NCBI RefSeq assembly: GCF_000968055.1
Contig: NC_022538.1
Location: forward strand, 1,337,499 to 1,401,498
DNA: 64,000 bases
Source: Alteracholeplasma palmae J233
GTDB lineage: Bacteria; Bacillota_I; Bacilli_A; Acholeplasmatales; Acholeplasmataceae
Direction of reading: 5' to 3'
Shown here: positions 1-7,276 of the stretch, one piece after another
Layout: every line of letters begins with the position of its first letter
Position numbering within the stretch: the stretch's first letter is position 1
The notes under the pieces: model-generated
Told to the model about the DNA's origin: nothing
What the model saw: only the letters and a program-made list of their open reading frames with translations
Databases searched by the model: none
Made by a program: the position numbers and the translations under genes

Positions 1-760
1 GTAAACTATCTTTATTAAGACCTTGTAATCTAATTTCATTTTCAATAGTTCCAGCCACTAAGAAAAAGGCTGCTTGTGAAAAATCACCTTCAACATATGC
101 ATCATGAGCTTGATATTTTTGATTGCCTGGAATAATATATTTATTTTTGACTTCTTCTATTTTTATTCCAAATTCTTTTAAAACTTTTAAAGTTAAATCT
201 ACATAACCTCTTGACTCTAAGTCAGTTGTTAATTCAATCACTGATTCACCATGAAGTAGAGGTAATACATATAGTAGGCCTGTTAAAAATTGGCTACTTA
301 CATTACCAGGCATTCTATAAGCACCTGGGTTAAGCGGACCTTTAACCAATAGGGGTAAGTTCTTAGTTTCTAGCTTTTTAAAAGTATAATTTTTAGGAAT
401 AAACATTTTTTCAAATACGTCTAGTGGTCTTTCTGGTAGTTTAGCCCGTCCTATAAATGTTACTTCTTTTTCTTGTAACATCGCAATAGGAATCATAAAT
501 CTAATGGTTGAGCCTGACTCATATGCATCAATAGTCGAATTCATAAGTTTAGGAAATGTTCCTCTAACTAAATCATTAGAAAAAGTAACACCTAAGGCTT
601 CAAGTGCCTTTTTAGTAGCAGTCAAGTCATCAGAGTCTAAGACGTTTTCTATTTTACTCATACCTTCTGATAATCCAGCTGCAATGATATATCTATGTGA
701 AAGGGATTTAGAAGATACAATTTTTATTGTTCCACTTAAGGGACTCGGTTTAATAATCAT
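1..760 (-). CDS. aroA: 3-phosphoshikimate 1-carboxyvinyltransferase (EPSP synthase), 3' end missing
   Basis: EPSP synthase joins shikimate-3-phosphate and PEP in the sixth step of the shikimate pathway. The visible 253 codons begin at an ATG whose bases overlap the TGA of aroB (ATGA), so the two genes are translationally coupled. Near the N-terminus is SSKSLSHR (Lys18, Ser19, Arg23), the substrate-binding signature of the family, followed by an ESGSTIRF block near residue 82. The C-terminal half lies beyond the left edge of the window. Last visible gene of the aroF-tyrA-aroB-aroA operon. Confidence 0.93.
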   Translation of the reverse strand, partial: MIIKPSPLSGTIKIVSSKSLSHRYIIAAGLSEGMSKIENVLDSDDLTATKKALEALGVTFSNDLVRGTFPKLMNSTIDAYESGSTIRFMIPIAMLQEKEVTFIGRAKLPERPLDVFEKMFIPKNYTFKKLETKNLPLLVKGPLNPGAYRMPGNVSSQFLTGLLYVLPLLHGESVIELTTDLESRGYVDLTLKVLKEFGIKIEEVKNKYIIPGNQKYQAHDAYVEGDFSQAAFFLVAGTIENEIRLQGLNKDSL

Positions 761-1767
761 ATGTCAGTACTCCTAACTGGCTTTATAATAGGTTTTTCTA
801 TGTCTTCTATGAAGATAAAGTGCAGTTTATCTGCAATATTTTTCTTATCTAAGGCAATTAAATCTAGATAGTCTTTTTTATCTAATAAAGGTTCATTGAT
901 TAATTTATAGTAAAGAAACATTTCTTTAACTTCATCATATAAATAGTTTGGTGTAATGCCTAACTGTATTCCTAATTCTAATGCTATTAACATACCATAA
1001 CTAATTGCTTGTCCGTGCTTATATTTTTCATAGTGATGTCTTTTTTCTATAGCATGCCCAAAAGTATGCCCAAAATTCAAATACATTCTTTCTTTTTGAT
1101 CAAAAGGATCTATTTTAACTACATTTACTTTCACATTTATTGCTTGTGCAATTTCTTTTTTGGTAATTGGTTTTTTATTTTTTAAGTGCAGATATAGTTC
1201 TTTATTCCCAATAAGACCACATTTGATCATTTCTGCGATACCATTAGCGTATTCTAGTGGTTCTAAAGTTTCTAAAACATTAGGGTCTATTAAAACATAT
1301 TTAGGGTTATAAAAAGCACCAATTAAATTTTTACCTCTAGAAGTATCAATCCCTGTTTTTCCTCCAACACTACTATCTACTTGTGCTAATAAAGTTGTTG
1401 GTACTTGGATATAAGGCAATCCTCTGTATATACTAGAGGCAATAAATCCTGCTAGGTCACCGACAACTCCTCCTCCTAAAGCGATAATAAGATGGTTTCT
1501 TTTAATTCCTAAATCAATCAGGTGATTAATTGTTTCTTCATACACTAAAATGGATTTAGACTTTTCTCCTGGTTTAATTTTTATCCAATAAACTTCAAAT
1601 TCTTTTAATATCTGATTGACTTTTTCTTGGTATAACTCATGCACAGTTTCATCTGTAATAATAAAAAGTTTATTATACTTATAAATAGTTTTTATTTTTT
1701 CATTCAACTGATTTAAAAGTCCTTGTTCTATTTCAATATCATATGTTGGTAAACTAATTGTTATCAA
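757..1767 (-). CDS. aroB: 3-dehydroquinate synthase
   Basis: Cyclises DAHP to 3-dehydroquinate, the second shikimate step, using NAD and a divalent metal. The 336 residues carry the nucleotide-binding glycines at 98-100, a DSSVGGKTGID block near 131-141 and the metal ligands: Glu179 in AEMIK, the histidines of GHTFGH (234/238) and His251. The start is a TTG preceded by GAGGG at proper spacing, and it lies 14 bases inside the end of tyrA. The length is slightly short for the family but complete. Confidence 0.94.
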   Translation of the reverse strand: MITISLPTYDIEIEQGLLNQLNEKIKTIYKYNKLFIITDETVHELYQEKVNQILKEFEVYWIKIKPGEKSKSILVYEETINHLIDLGIKRNHLIIALGGGVVGDLAGFIASSIYRGLPYIQVPTTLLAQVDSSVGGKTGIDTSRGKNLIGAFYNPKYVLIDPNVLETLEPLEYANGIAEMIKCGLIGNKELYLHLKNKKPITKKEIAQAINVKVNVVKIDPFDQKERMYLNFGHTFGHAIEKRHHYEKYKHGQAISYGMLIALELGIQLGITPNYLYDEVKEMFLYYKLINEPLLDKKDYLDLIALDKKNIADKLHFIFIEDIEKPIIKPVRSTDI

Positions 1768-2575
1768 AAGTTTCCCTCTTTTCTCTAGAAGCTTTTAATT
1801 TATTAATTAAGGCTTCTTTTTTATTTTCAGCAACTAATTGTTTCATGACTTGTAGTTCATCAATTAGTTTGTCCATCTCAGTAATGAGCTTTTCTTTATT
1901 TTCTAAAAATAGTTCTGTCCACATAACTTCATTTATTTTAGCAATTCTAGTTAAATCTCTATATGAGTCTCCAGTGGCATCTTTTGTATGTTTATGGGTA
2001 TCACTATTGACAAGACTTACTGCTAAAATATGTGTTAGTTGACTCGTAAAGGCAATTAACTCATCATGTTCTTTAGCAGTCATTAGTGTGATTCTTCCGA
2101 AGTTTAAAGTATCTGCTAGTTTTTTTATGATTGTTATATCGTTATCTTTTGTCAGTTTAGTAGGGATGATTAAGAAATTAGCCTGATTAAATATCTTTTC
2201 ATCGCTATATGTGTAACCAGATTTTTCTTTACCTGCCATAGGATGATGAGAAATATAGGAAACAGTACTTGGCAATTCTTCTTCAAGTCTTCTTATCATC
2301 CATTCTTTGGTACCACTTAGATCAGTAATAATTTGGTGATTAAGTAAGTGTTTATACTCTATGATAAATTCTATGTTATCTTTAGGATATAAAGCTAAAA
2401 TAACTAAATCACACTCTTTTATTAGTTCTAGATTATTACTTTTAATGATTCCATCTTTCATAGCCATGTCAGTAACTTCTTTATTACTATCATAACCAAA
2501 AACAGTCATTTTTTTAGAAAGACCTTTAGCATAGGAAGCTCCCATTAAACCTAAGCCTATAATAAAAACTTTCAT
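1754..2575 (-). CDS. tyrA: Prephenate dehydrogenase
   Basis: Oxidatively decarboxylates prephenate to 4-hydroxyphenylpyruvate, the committed step to tyrosine. The 273-residue protein opens with a Rossmann GLGLMG motif (7-12) and has the HHPMAGKE active-site block (110-117) typical of prephenate dehydrogenases. It ends without a C-terminal ACT domain, so feedback by tyrosine, if any, would act elsewhere, for example on the DAHP synthase upstream. The start ATG lies one base after the aroF stop and the 3' end overlaps aroB. Confidence 0.92.
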   Translation of the reverse strand: MKVFIIGLGLMGASYAKGLSKKMTVFGYDSNKEVTDMAMKDGIIKSNNLELIKECDLVILALYPKDNIEFIIEYKHLLNHQIITDLSGTKEWMIRRLEEELPSTVSYISHHPMAGKEKSGYTYSDEKIFNQANFLIIPTKLTKDNDITIIKKLADTLNFGRITLMTAKEHDELIAFTSQLTHILAVSLVNSDTHKHTKDATGDSYRDLTRIAKINEVMWTELFLENKEKLITEMDKLIDELQVMKQLVAENKKEALINKLKASREKRETFDNN

Positions 2576-2576
2576 T

Positions 2577-3596
2577 TTATAAAACCTTTTTTTCTAAAGC
2601 AGTACCCAATACTTCAAGTTTTCTCATCATATGTTCATATTTTTCTGGTTTTAGTGATTGTGCTCCATCACTTAAAGCTTCTTCTGGTTTATGATGTACT
2701 TCAACAATCATTCCATCAGATCCAACTGCAAGACTTGCCAAAGTTAAATCTTCTATTAAACTCCATTTTCCAGCAGCATGTGATGGGTCTACTATGACAG
2801 GTAAGTGTGAAAGTTCTTTAATCGCTAAAACTGAACTAATATCTAATGTATTTCTCGTGTATTTTTCAAAAGTTCTAATACCTCTTTCACACATAATCAC
2901 ATTGTCATTACCACCTGCCATAATATATTCAGCACTCATTAACCATTCTTCTATGGTTGCGGAAGCGCCTCTTTTTAGAAGAATAGGCGTTTTTGTTTTA
3001 CCAACTGCTTTTAAAAGATCAAAATTTTGCATATTTCTAGCACCAATTTGTATGATATCTGTGTATTTAACAAAATCATCTAGGTATTCTTTACTCATAA
3101 GTTCTGTAACAATTGCCATACCTAGCTCATCAGCTACTTTTCTCATAAGTTTTAATCCTTCAATTCCTAATCCTTGGAAAGCATATGGTGAAGTTCTAGG
3201 TTTAAATACACCACCACGTAAAATACGTGTGCCACTTTTTTTAACTTCAGTAGCAATAATTCTTAATTGTTCTTCTGACTCAACTGAACAAGGTCCGGCC
3301 ATAGTAACAAAATTACCATCACCTATTTTAAGACCATTTTTAAGTGTAATAATCGTGTTTTCTTTTTTAAAGTTTCTGCTTGCCTTTTTATAAGGTGTAG
3401 AAATCTTAGTTACTTCTAAAACACCATCAAAAGCTTTTAATGAATCTGCACTGATAGTTTTTGTATCACCTATAATTCCAAATACAAAAATATCTTTACT
3501 ACTTACATCTTTTACTTCTAGCCCTTTATTTTCAATAAACTGTTTGACCTTATTTACTTGTTCTGGGGTTGTTTCTCTGCTCATTTGTACAATCAT
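2577..3596 (-). CDS. aroF: DAHP synthase, Thermotoga type with N-terminal regulatory domain
   Basis: Condenses PEP and erythrose-4-phosphate to DAHP, the entry step of aromatic biosynthesis. Residues 1 to about 75 match the small ferredoxin-like domain fused to type I-beta DAHP synthases, known to mediate Phe/Tyr inhibition in Thermotoga. The barrel follows, with AGPCS (100-104), KPRTSPY (132-138) and a DPSHAAGK block near the C-terminus. First gene of the operon, with AAGGAG upstream of the ATG. It is preceded by a leader with a Tyr/Phe-rich peptide and a terminator, so expression is probably attenuated as well as feedback-inhibited. The symbol aroF follows common use for this class. Confidence 0.93.
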   Translation of the reverse strand: MIVQMSRETTPEQVNKVKQFIENKGLEVKDVSSKDIFVFGIIGDTKTISADSLKAFDGVLEVTKISTPYKKASRNFKKENTIITLKNGLKIGDGNFVTMAGPCSVESEEQLRIIATEVKKSGTRILRGGVFKPRTSPYAFQGLGIEGLKLMRKVADELGMAIVTELMSKEYLDDFVKYTDIIQIGARNMQNFDLLKAVGKTKTPILLKRGASATIEEWLMSAEYIMAGGNDNVIMCERGIRTFEKYTRNTLDISSVLAIKELSHLPVIVDPSHAAGKWSLIEDLTLASLAVGSDGMIVEVHHKPEEALSDGAQSLKPEKYEHMMRKLEVLGTALEKKVL

Positions 3597-3618
3597 TGTT
3601 TTTCTCCTTGTTATAAAA

Positions 3619-3646
3619 CAAAAAATCCCTGGAATAGTCCAGGGAT
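3619..3646 (-). terminator. Intrinsic terminator in the aroF leader (attenuator)
   Basis: On the minus strand ATCCCTGGA and TCCAGGGAT form a perfect 9-bp stem around a 4-base loop, followed by a run of six Us. It lies after the promoter and leader peptide but before the aroF SD, so it can only serve as a conditional terminator. Confidence 0.85.
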
Positions 3647-3667
3647 AAGTGTGTTTTTTATCTTATT

Positions 3668-3776
3668 GGTTACCATTCCTTATTATCTATAGCTCAAAAA
3701 GGAATGCTTAGCATGCCTTATTTTTTGAAGTAATAAAAGTAATAAGAAAATTGTAAATTTAACATGTTTAGTAACC
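3668..3776 (-). promoter_or_regulatory. Leader RNA with alternative pairings upstream of aroF
   Basis: Three pairings can be read on the minus strand. CATTCCTT (3699-3706) pairs with AAGGAATG (3674-3681). GGAATGG (3673-3679) can instead pair with CTATTCC (3631-3637), which spans the loop and 3' arm of the terminator. GTAACC (3668-3673) can pair with GGTTAC (3771-3776) at the leader-peptide SD. These are mutually exclusive in part, as expected of an attenuator, but I cannot fix by eye which state goes with ribosome stalling. No T-box sequence is present. Confidence 0.6.
3718..3765 (-). CDS. Tyr/Phe-rich attenuation leader peptide of the aro operon
   Basis: A 15-codon ORF (MLNLQFSYYFYYFKK, then TAA) preceded by AGAAGG nine bases before its ATG. 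Seven of the eight residues 6-13 are aromatic (four Tyr, three Phe), the products of the pathway encoded downstream. It lies between a good promoter and an intrinsic terminator ahead of aroF. By analogy with pheA and trp leader peptides, a ribosome slowed at these codons would alter folding of the leader. The peptide itself is seen directly; the control mechanism is inference. Confidence 0.8.
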   Translation of the reverse strand: MLNLQFSYYFYYFKK

Positions 3777-3798
3777 TTCTTCTTTCATGTTTGTTATA

Positions 3799-3827
3799 AT
3801 CCTATCATATATTTATAAAAAATACAA
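3799..3827 (-). promoter_or_regulatory. Promoter of the aro operon
   Basis: TTGTAT, 17-base spacer, TAGGAT, with TGA just before the -10 (extended -10). Transcription would start near 3792, leaving a leader of about 195 bases before aroF. Confidence 0.7.
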
Positions 3828-3836
3828 ACATTTTTA

Positions 3837-4685
3837 TTATTTTTTAATAATATATCCTAAACCAACTGCTTTTGGTCCAGTATGTGCTCCAACTACAGGA
3901 GTTAAATAAGAGGTAAATATTTCTCTATTTGGGTATTTTTCTTTAATTTTTTTAATAGTATACTCAACTGCAGGATCGTTATGACCATGAGAAATATGTG
4001 TGATAACATCTTTGCCTTCAGTTTTTTCAAAGTAAAGTTCAATCACTCGGTCTAATGCTTTATGGAATGTTCTAATTTTTTCTAATGATTCTACTTTTCC
4101 ATCTTTTGTAATTTGTAAAATCGGTTTTATCTTAAGTAAGGTTCCTAAGGTTCCTGATGTTTTACTTAATCTACCATTTTTAACTAAATACAATAAAGTG
4201 TCAACTGCAAAAAACACTTGATTATTATCTCTTATATATTCTAGTTCTTTAATTACATTTTCAAGTGATTCATTATTTTTAAACATTTCATAAGCTTTTA
4301 AGGTCATATAGGCTTGTGCATAAGCAACTGTTTTTGAATCAAAAACTGTTACATTAAGTTTCACTTCTTCGCTTGCCTTTTTTAAAGCAGCATTTAGTCC
4401 TGAAAGTCCTGTTGATATTGTAACAATAAAAGCATCTGTATATCCATTTTTCTCTAATTTTTCAAATATTTCAATCATCTTACCATATGAAATATAAGCT
4501 GTTTTAGGAAATGATTCTTTATCTGTTTCTAGTCTATTATAAAATGTTTTAGCATCTATTTCAGTAAAGTCTTGGTATGATTCATCACCAAACTGAACAA
4601 CTGATCTTAAAATCTCAATATCTTTTGGATATTCAAGATAATCTAATCCAGCATTACTACAAACAAGTACCGCAGTTTTTGACAT
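3837..4685 (-). CDS. DegV family fatty-acid-binding protein
   Basis: DegV proteins bind a long-chain fatty acid and, in Firmicutes, act as FakB subunits presenting it to the kinase FakA for phospholipid synthesis. The 282 residues show the usual layout: an STGLSG motif near 90 and a LVKNGRLSKTSG block near 165, then the C-terminal TPVVGAHTGPKAVGLGY motif. Complete, unlike the second degV copy at 12577-13436. No fakA is visible in this window, so the FakB role is inferred from the family. Confidence 0.88.
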   Translation of the reverse strand: MSKTAVLVCSNAGLDYLEYPKDIEILRSVVQFGDESYQDFTEIDAKTFYNRLETDKESFPKTAYISYGKMIEIFEKLEKNGYTDAFIVTISTGLSGLNAALKKASEEVKLNVTVFDSKTVAYAQAYMTLKAYEMFKNNESLENVIKELEYIRDNNQVFFAVDTLLYLVKNGRLSKTSGTLGTLLKIKPILQITKDGKVESLEKIRTFHKALDRVIELYFEKTEGKDVITHISHGHNDPAVEYTIKKIKEKYPNREIFTSYLTPVVGAHTGPKAVGLGYIIKK

Positions 4686-4698
4686 AAGTATCTCCTAA

Positions 4699-5193
4699 TT
4701 ATTTTTTATTTTCTTTTTGTAATAAATCTCTTATTTCTGTTAATAATTTGATATCTTCTGGAATGACTACTTCTTTTGGTTCTTCTACTTTTTCAAGCGC
4801 TTCTTTTTCTTTTGCAAGTTTTTCTTCAAATTGTTTTCTTCTGATAATAAGTGTTAGAACGGCATAAATAGAAAATGCGATAATTAAAAATTCTATAATC
4901 ATTTGAATTAAATTACCATAATTAATAGAATTAGTCACTTTAACTGTACCATCTGCTAAGACTTCACTTCTTAACACCCATTTTAATTCCTTGAATTCAA
5001 CATTTCCTAATAATAAAGCAATCGGTGGCATAATGACATCATTTACAAGTGATGTAATAATTTTACCAAATGCCCCACCAATAACAACCCCAACTGCTAA
5101 GTCTACAACATTTCCTCTAGTAATGAAATCTTTAAATCCTTTTGTAAAGCCCTTTGCTTTATCTTTACTTGAAATACCATTTTTTTTACTCAT
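4699..5193 (-). CDS. mscL: Large-conductance mechanosensitive channel
   Basis: MscL forms a homopentameric membrane pore that opens on hypo-osmotic shock. The 164 residues contain the signature FITRGNVVDLAVGVVIGGAF in the first membrane helix near residue 24, an NDVIMPP turn, a periplasmic-type loop, a second membrane helix around 90-115 and a charged C-terminal helix rich in Lys/Glu. It is somewhat longer than typical MscL because of the C-terminal tail. It sits between the HAD gene and degV with short gaps, so is probably co-transcribed. Confidence 0.93.
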   Translation of the reverse strand: MSKKNGISSKDKAKGFTKGFKDFITRGNVVDLAVGVVIGGAFGKIITSLVNDVIMPPIALLLGNVEFKELKWVLRSEVLADGTVKVTNSINYGNLIQMIIEFLIIAFSIYAVLTLIIRRKQFEEKLAKEKEALEKVEEPKEVVIPEDIKLLTEIRDLLQKENKK

Positions 5194-5210
5194 AACAATT
5201 ACCTCTTCTT

Positions 5211-5825
5211 TTATTTTATTAATTCTTTATAATTATCAATTGTTTCATATCCACTAAATCTTGATTTTGCTTGATGTCCTTTAGTATATAAAATGACATT
5301 ACATCCCATAGAAAGAGCGACTTGTGCATCATGCAGTGTATCACCAATCATTATCTTATCTTCTTTTTCTAAGTTATTTTTCTTTATGTAATCTTGCCCA
5401 ACTTGTACTTTTGATGCTGCATATACATCTGTAATCCCTAATATATCATCAAACAAATGATCAATTTTATAATGTTTCATTTGTTCTAATAAATTATCTA
5501 GCTGAGAAGCTGATAAAACAACATTTGTATAACCTTTTTCTTTAAAATACTTTACTGTTTCTATTAAGTTTTCATGAATCTTTAAACTGAGACTTGCCTC
5601 TTGATATTTTTCTATAAATTCAAGTGCTAAAGTTTCAAAACTAACTTCATTAAAATCAAATCCTGCAAGTTCATAATATTCTTTAATTGGAAAAGTAAAA
5701 ATATCTAAATATCTTTCTTTAGTCACTTCTTTTTTACCATGTTTTACTAACATCTCATTTAATATTTGATGACATAAATCTAAGTCATCTAAAATTGTTC
5801 CATTAAAATCCCAAAATACTATCAT
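5211..5825 (-). CDS. HAD-superfamily hydrolase, phosphoglycolate-phosphatase-like
   Basis: A 204-residue haloacid-dehalogenase phosphatase. Motif I is DFNGT near residue 6 (nucleophile Asp), motif II is the Ser of VVLSAS near 103, and motif IV is IGDTLHDA near 160. A helical cap lies between motifs I and II (subclass IA, like Gph/PpaX). Substrate cannot be told from sequence. Candidates are phosphoglycolate or pyrophosphate. Confidence 0.8.
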   Translation of the reverse strand: MIVFWDFNGTILDDLDLCHQILNEMLVKHGKKEVTKERYLDIFTFPIKEYYELAGFDFNEVSFETLALEFIEKYQEASLSLKIHENLIETVKYFKEKGYTNVVLSASQLDNLLEQMKHYKIDHLFDDILGITDVYAASKVQVGQDYIKKNNLEKEDKIMIGDTLHDAQVALSMGCNVILYTKGHQAKSRFSGYETIDNYKELIK

Positions 5826-5865
5826 CTTTTCACTTAATATCTAACTTTAGAGATATTGCCTTTCC

Positions 5866-6306
5866 TTATTTATGATATGGATGATTTTTTAAAATCATCT
5901 GTGATCTATATATTTGTTCAACTAGAACCAAGCGCATTAACTGATGGGGTAAAGTCATTTTTGAAAATGAAATTGAATCATTAAATCTTTCAATTACCTT
6001 TTTATCAATGCCATATGATCCACCTATTACAAAACAAATATCTGGAGATTGGTAAGTCATTATTTTATCTATCTTATGAGCAAATTCAACACTATCGTAT
6101 TGTGAACCTTTAATCATAAGTCCAATAACATAATCGTTTGGGTTTATATGAGATAAAATACGTTCTCCTTCTTTTTCCATATCAACTTCTGATTTTCCAT
6201 CAGCTACTTCTACTATAACAAAATTCTTTAGTTGTTTCGAGTAATTTGATATGAGAGTTGTGAGTTCTTTTTCTTTAATTTTTCCAACACTAATAACTTT
6301 TATCAT
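5866..6306 (-). CDS. rlmH: 23S rRNA pseudouridine-1915 N3-methyltransferase
   Basis: RlmH is a SPOUT methyltransferase that uses SAM to methylate pseudouridine 1915 in helix 69 of 23S rRNA. The 146 residues have the knotted-fold signature FVIGGSYGID near 99-108 and end with the family hallmark NHPYHK. The ATG overlaps the TGA of the upstream hydrolase gene by four bases, as in the walJ-rlmH linkage of Firmicutes. Confidence 0.93.
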   Translation of the reverse strand: MIKVISVGKIKEKELTTLISNYSKQLKNFVIVEVADGKSEVDMEKEGERILSHINPNDYVIGLMIKGSQYDSVEFAHKIDKIMTYQSPDICFVIGGSYGIDKKVIERFNDSISFSKMTLPHQLMRLVLVEQIYRSQMILKNHPYHK

Positions 6307-7076
6307 ATGAATATTACATCTAAACTTTCTTGTGAACTAAAGTAAACTTCTACTTTACTTGTTGTATCAAAAGTTGAAACAATAGCTTCTTCGATATCTT
6401 GTATCGTATTGCAATCTTCTGATATATGAGCAATCACCCAAACAGCTTTTTTATCATTCTCAATAACTTTATTCATTAGAATAGCAGCATCCAAATTAGA
6501 TAAGTGCCCCTTTTCATTTAAAATTCTTTGTTTTAAATAATAAGGTCTTTTAGAATTCATTAATAAAGAAGGATTATGATTCGCCTCAACAATGTACATT
6601 TGAGCATCTTTTAATAATTCATAGTAACTTTCATGAACATATCCTGTATCAGTTAATAAAACTAATTTTTTAAATTCTTTTTTAAAGATAAACCCCACAG
6701 GCTCATTTGCATCATGAGACAACATAACAGGATAAATGCTTACTCCATTATAGTTAAATTCTTTATCTGCCTTAATGATTTCAAATTCTGGTAATAACTC
6801 AGTAAGCTCGCTTCCTAATCCTTTTAAAGTACCTTCAGTTAAAAAAACCTTCTTAATAGTCTTTAGTTTCAATAGTCCTTTAAGACCGATAATATGATCA
6901 GAATGTTCATGCGTTAAAAAAAGTGTCTCTACTTTTTCTATTGATTCAGAGTAGTCATCCATCTTTTTTTTAACCTTACTGATACTAATACCCGCATCAA
7001 TAAAAAAAGATTCGTCGCCCACTTTAATTAAGGTCATGTTGCCTTTAGATCCACTTGCTAAAACTCTTATTTCCAT
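6303..7076 (-). CDS. Metallo-beta-lactamase-fold hydrolase, WalJ/YycJ-like
   Basis: The 257 residues carry the metal-binding HEHSDHI motif near 56-62, a later DTGY and an HISEDCN stretch, matching the WalJ (YycJ) family. In Bacillus, yycJ and rlmH lie in the walRK region, and the same pair is adjacent here. No walK or walR is next to it. WalJ is thought to process DNA or RNA ends; the exact substrate is not established. Confidence 0.85.
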   Translation of the reverse strand: MEIRVLASGSKGNMTLIKVGDESFFIDAGISISKVKKKMDDYSESIEKVETLFLTHEHSDHIIGLKGLLKLKTIKKVFLTEGTLKGLGSELTELLPEFEIIKADKEFNYNGVSIYPVMLSHDANEPVGFIFKKEFKKLVLLTDTGYVHESYYELLKDAQMYIVEANHNPSLLMNSKRPYYLKQRILNEKGHLSNLDAAILMNKVIENDKKAVWVIAHISEDCNTIQDIEEAIVSTFDTTSKVEVYFSSQESLDVIFI

Positions 7077-7160
7077 TTATTCTCACCTTGCCTTATTTTA
7101 CCATATATTGCCCAATATTTTTTATTATAATACGATTGTTAAAAAAATTTAATTATACTG

Positions 7161-7232
7161 TATAATATTATTAGACGTTCTTTAGGCTATATTGCGAAAT
7201 ATCTTGCAATAAAGGCTAAAAAATGCTATATT
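7161..7232 (+). promoter_or_regulatory. Tandem promoter elements of the lipoprotein gene
   Basis: The clearest promoter is TTGCAA (7204-7209), 17 bases, TATATT (7227-7232), giving a start about 40 bases before the ATG. A second -10 (TATAAT, 7161-7166) lies upstream with a weaker -35, and an imperfect hairpin (TATTGC/GCAATA) lies between the two. Confidence 0.6.
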
Positions 7233-7276
7233 ATACTTACTGTATAAAAACCATTTTTAAGGAGTGAACAGATAAA

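Noticed and set aside
2794-3393. 199-residue open frame on the plus strand opposite aroF
   Set aside because: A shadow of the AT-biased codons of aroF; no SD, low-complexity Ser/Leu composition, and the opposite strand has a clear enzyme.
3597-3836. T-box riboswitch before aroF
   Set aside because: The conserved T-box AGGGUGG-type sequence is missing, and a leader peptide with aromatic codons explains the region better.
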